Positions 26,698-27,961 of a stretch of DNA of 27,961 bases are shown here, in pieces. This DNA comes from Scleroderma bovista (lineage: Eukaryota; Basidiomycota; Agaricomycetes; Boletales; Sclerodermataceae), in the NCBI GenBank assembly GCA_037178675.1, contig JAYMGJ010000308.1, forward strand, positions 1 to 27,961, in the 5' to 3' direction. The number at the start of each line of letters is the position of its first letter. The stretch's first letter is position 1. Below the pieces are notes generated by a model. It did not search any database. It had not been told where the DNA came from and saw nothing but the letters and a program-made list of their open reading frames with translations. Made by a program: the position numbers and the translations under genes.

Positions 26698-27187
26698 ACT
26701 GAAATGATCATCAATCCTTGGATTCTTCTGCTTCTTGGCGGTTCTTGTGCGATAGATGACTGCCAGACGATGGCATTCATCTCTTGCTCTAGGATAGTCA
26801 TTCTTGTGCGATAGATGACTATGACGAGCTTGTACTCATGCTTCACATAAGGATAGTCTTGACTTTGTGTGATATGAATAGCGAGGGCTGTCTGTATCCC
26901 TCAAGTCAGGACAATCTTTCAACAGATCTTGGGTGTGCGTTCTTCGCATTAGTTTCATCAGCTAACTTTCTCCATGTCCACAGTACCAAACACGTTTGGT
27001 GTGTGACAGCGGTTCTCGTGCGATAGATGACTGTCTGCATTGGTATTCATCTCTCACATCAGGATAGTCTTCTTGTGCGATAGATGGCTACAATGAGGGT
27101 CCGTCATGCTTATCCTTTGCATAAGGATCATTTGATATAGGCATTATCTTCCATGTTCACTGTACAAAACCTGTTTGGTGCATGACA

Positions 27188-27277
27188 GTGGGTTGAATGA
27201 TCGATGCCTGCTCTGGGACTTCTGTGAGTAGGAGCTCCAATGTATCAACAGGTGTACACAAGCCATCATCAGCGCGC
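27188..27277. other. Spacer between the family A end and a second family B LTR
   Basis: This 90-bp stretch shows no repeat or gene. It is the only non-LTR DNA between two inverted family B copies. Confidence 0.5.
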
Positions 27278-27497
27278 TGTCACGCACCAAACGTGTTTGG
27301 TACTGTGGACATGGAGAAAGTTAGCCGATGAAACTAATGCGAAGAACGCACACCCAAGATCTGTTGAAAGATTGTCACGACTTGAGGGATACAGACAGCC
27401 CTCGCTATCCATATCACGCAAAGTCAAGACTATCCTTATGCGAAGAATGAATACAAGCTCATCATAGCCATCTATCGCACAAGAAGACTATCCTGAT

Positions 27498-27836
27498 GTG
27501 AGAGATGAATGCCATCGTCTGGCAGTCATCCCTCGCACAAGAACCGCCAAGAAGCAGAAGAATCCAAGGATTGATGATCATTTCAGTATGAGAGAGGAAT
27601 GCAACCTACTGCAGTCCAACTCCCATACCAGAACAACCAAAGAAGCAGAAGAAACGATAGAGAAACAAAGGAGAAAAGGAAGAATCATTTTTAGCGCCCA
27701 AATGTCAAATTTAGGCACCCAGTGCCGGCATTCCGATATTTTGAATAGCTCTGCCATTTTTGAAGCTATCAATCATGTGACTATACCATCATGGAGCCTA
27801 GACCGTGGTCTATCTGCCTGTCAAGTTCCGACGTAA
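27498..27836 (+). CDS. Second U3 ORF of family B, longer version (doubtful)
   Basis: A 112-codon frame contains two imperfect repeats of about 30 residues: MRDECHRLAVIPRTRTAKKQ and MREECNLLQSNSHTRTTKEA. At the DNA level this is a tandem duplication inside the LTR. It ends LSACQVPT at 27836. The opposite strand is also open over 27578-27772, so coding is unproven. Confidence 0.25.
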   Translation: MRDECHRLAVIPRTRTAKKQKNPRIDDHFSMREECNLLQSNSHTRTTKEAEETIEKQRRKGRIIFSAQMSNLGTQCRHSDILNSSAIFEAINHVTIPSWSLDRGLSACQVPT

Positions 27837-27961
27837 ATCTGTTTATTTCCCATGGAGATATTCCACCCGCAATCCAGACACCCACTTCATCACTCACTAT
27901 GGAGTCCGCATTTTCTCTGGAACGTTTCTCCGCTATTGCAGCAGACCTCAACTATGTCCTG
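27791..27961 (+). CDS. U3-embedded ORF of family B, partial
   Basis: ATG 27791 (MEPRPWSICLSSSD) opens a frame that passes the internal MESAFSLERFSAIAADLNYV and runs off the window end without a stop. It is equivalent to the start of 25838-26494. Confidence 0.4.
   Translation, partial: MEPRPWSICLSSSDVNLFISHGDIPPAIQTPTSSLTMESAFSLERFSAIAADLNYVL

Larger units (their letters stand above)
24675..27009 (-). mobile_element. Family B LTR, nested in family A copy 3 (2,335 bp)
   Basis: On the plus strand it begins TGTGCACCTAAGTGAGGG and ends CGTTTGGTGTGTGACA. GTGG (24671-24674) and GCGG (27010-27013) flank it; the undisturbed family A copies read GCGG here, so this is a 4-bp duplication with one later change. 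It is collinear with family A (same ends, same order of blocks) but much diverged. A TATA box lies at 25235-25242 (minus). U3 holds two ORFs, one of them homologous to the family A ORF. The U3 edge also carries imperfect repeats of TTCTTGTGCGATAGATGACT (26743 and 26801). Confidence 0.85.
22463..27187 (-). mobile_element. Family A LTR-like element, copy 3, with two nested insertions
   Basis: On the plus strand it begins TGTGAGTCAAAGTGTGG and ends GTTTGGTGCATGACA. Subtracting the family C LTR (22850-23131) and the family B LTR (24675-27009) with their duplications leaves about 2.1 kb, the length of copies 1 and 2. The outer part resumes at 27010 with GCGGTTCTCGTGCGATAGAT, continuing CTTCTGCTGCTTG at 24660. 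Flanking bases (GCAG left, GTGG right) are not a clean duplication. TATA (23300-23307, minus) and the U3 ORF are preserved. Confidence 0.8.
27278..27961 (+). mobile_element. Family B LTR, second copy, cut by the window end
   Basis: It begins TGTCACGCACCAAACGTG and follows the reverse complement of 27009-26326 closely. The copy continues past the window. Differences to the nested copy are mostly transitions, several at CpG. The left flank is GCGC (27274-27277). Confidence 0.85.

Noticed and set aside
1..27961. tRNA, rRNA or other structural RNA genes
   Set aside because: I looked for tRNA B-box-like words and found none with a matching A box and acceptor stem; the methionine-tRNA similarity at 7583 is a retroelement primer site.

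Overview
The window reads as a transposon graveyard in the nuclear genome of a filamentous fungus, most likely an agaricomycete basidiomycete (a bolete relative is possible but not shown). The evidence is a Ty3/Gypsy-type Gag with fungal-style flanking motifs, introns of 43-66 bp with GT/AG ends, and dense nested LTR insertions. No gene in the window is clearly intact. No tRNA, rRNA or CRISPR array was seen. All assignments come from reading the sequence; no database was consulted.

Layout. 1-719: an AT-rich foldback element that is almost one long hairpin. 720-2110: decayed tandem repeats, a dispersed repeat (R1) and a broken minus-strand coding remnant. 2155-4165: repeat R2, with a GGT-rich array followed by an ACC-rich (inverted) array that holds a solo LTR. 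4331-4952: a minus-strand Gypsy-like solo LTR. 5046-6215: a short ORF, a second R1 copy and a remarkable inverted array of ~23-bp units. 6620-7900: a multi-exon gene of unknown function, cut by a Copia-like LTR that still carries its primer-binding site. 8345-11120: a decayed ~45-bp minisatellite split by a 2-kb LTR-like element (family A, copy 1). 11216-12280: a 16-bp tandem array split by a short solo LTR, then a truncated copy of that LTR and a small acidic ORF. 12759-16085: a second R2 copy, split by family A copy 2. 16090-17420: minor repeats, a 115-bp tandem duplication and a possible RNase H1 N-terminal-like remnant. 17419-20880: a Gypsy element with LTR and gag, decayed and split by a 1.28-kb solo LTR. 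21041-22056: a non-autonomous TIR element at a TA site. 22463-27187: family A copy 3, itself invaded by a short solo LTR and by a 2.3-kb LTR of a related family B. 27278-27961: another family B LTR, head to head with the first and cut by the window end.

How it fits together. Target-site duplications give an order of events: R2 and minisatellite DNA first, then family A, then the short LTR and family B inside family A. Several insertions removed on paper restore continuous repeat arrays or an open reading frame, which supports the boundaries. Stop codons in gag look like CGA-to-TGA changes, and the two family B copies differ often at CpG, consistent with cytosine methylation and deamination.

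The most unusual feature is a ~130-160-codon ORF inside family A and B LTRs, upstream of the TATA box. It is open in all three family A copies, and A/B differences are concentrated at third codon positions.
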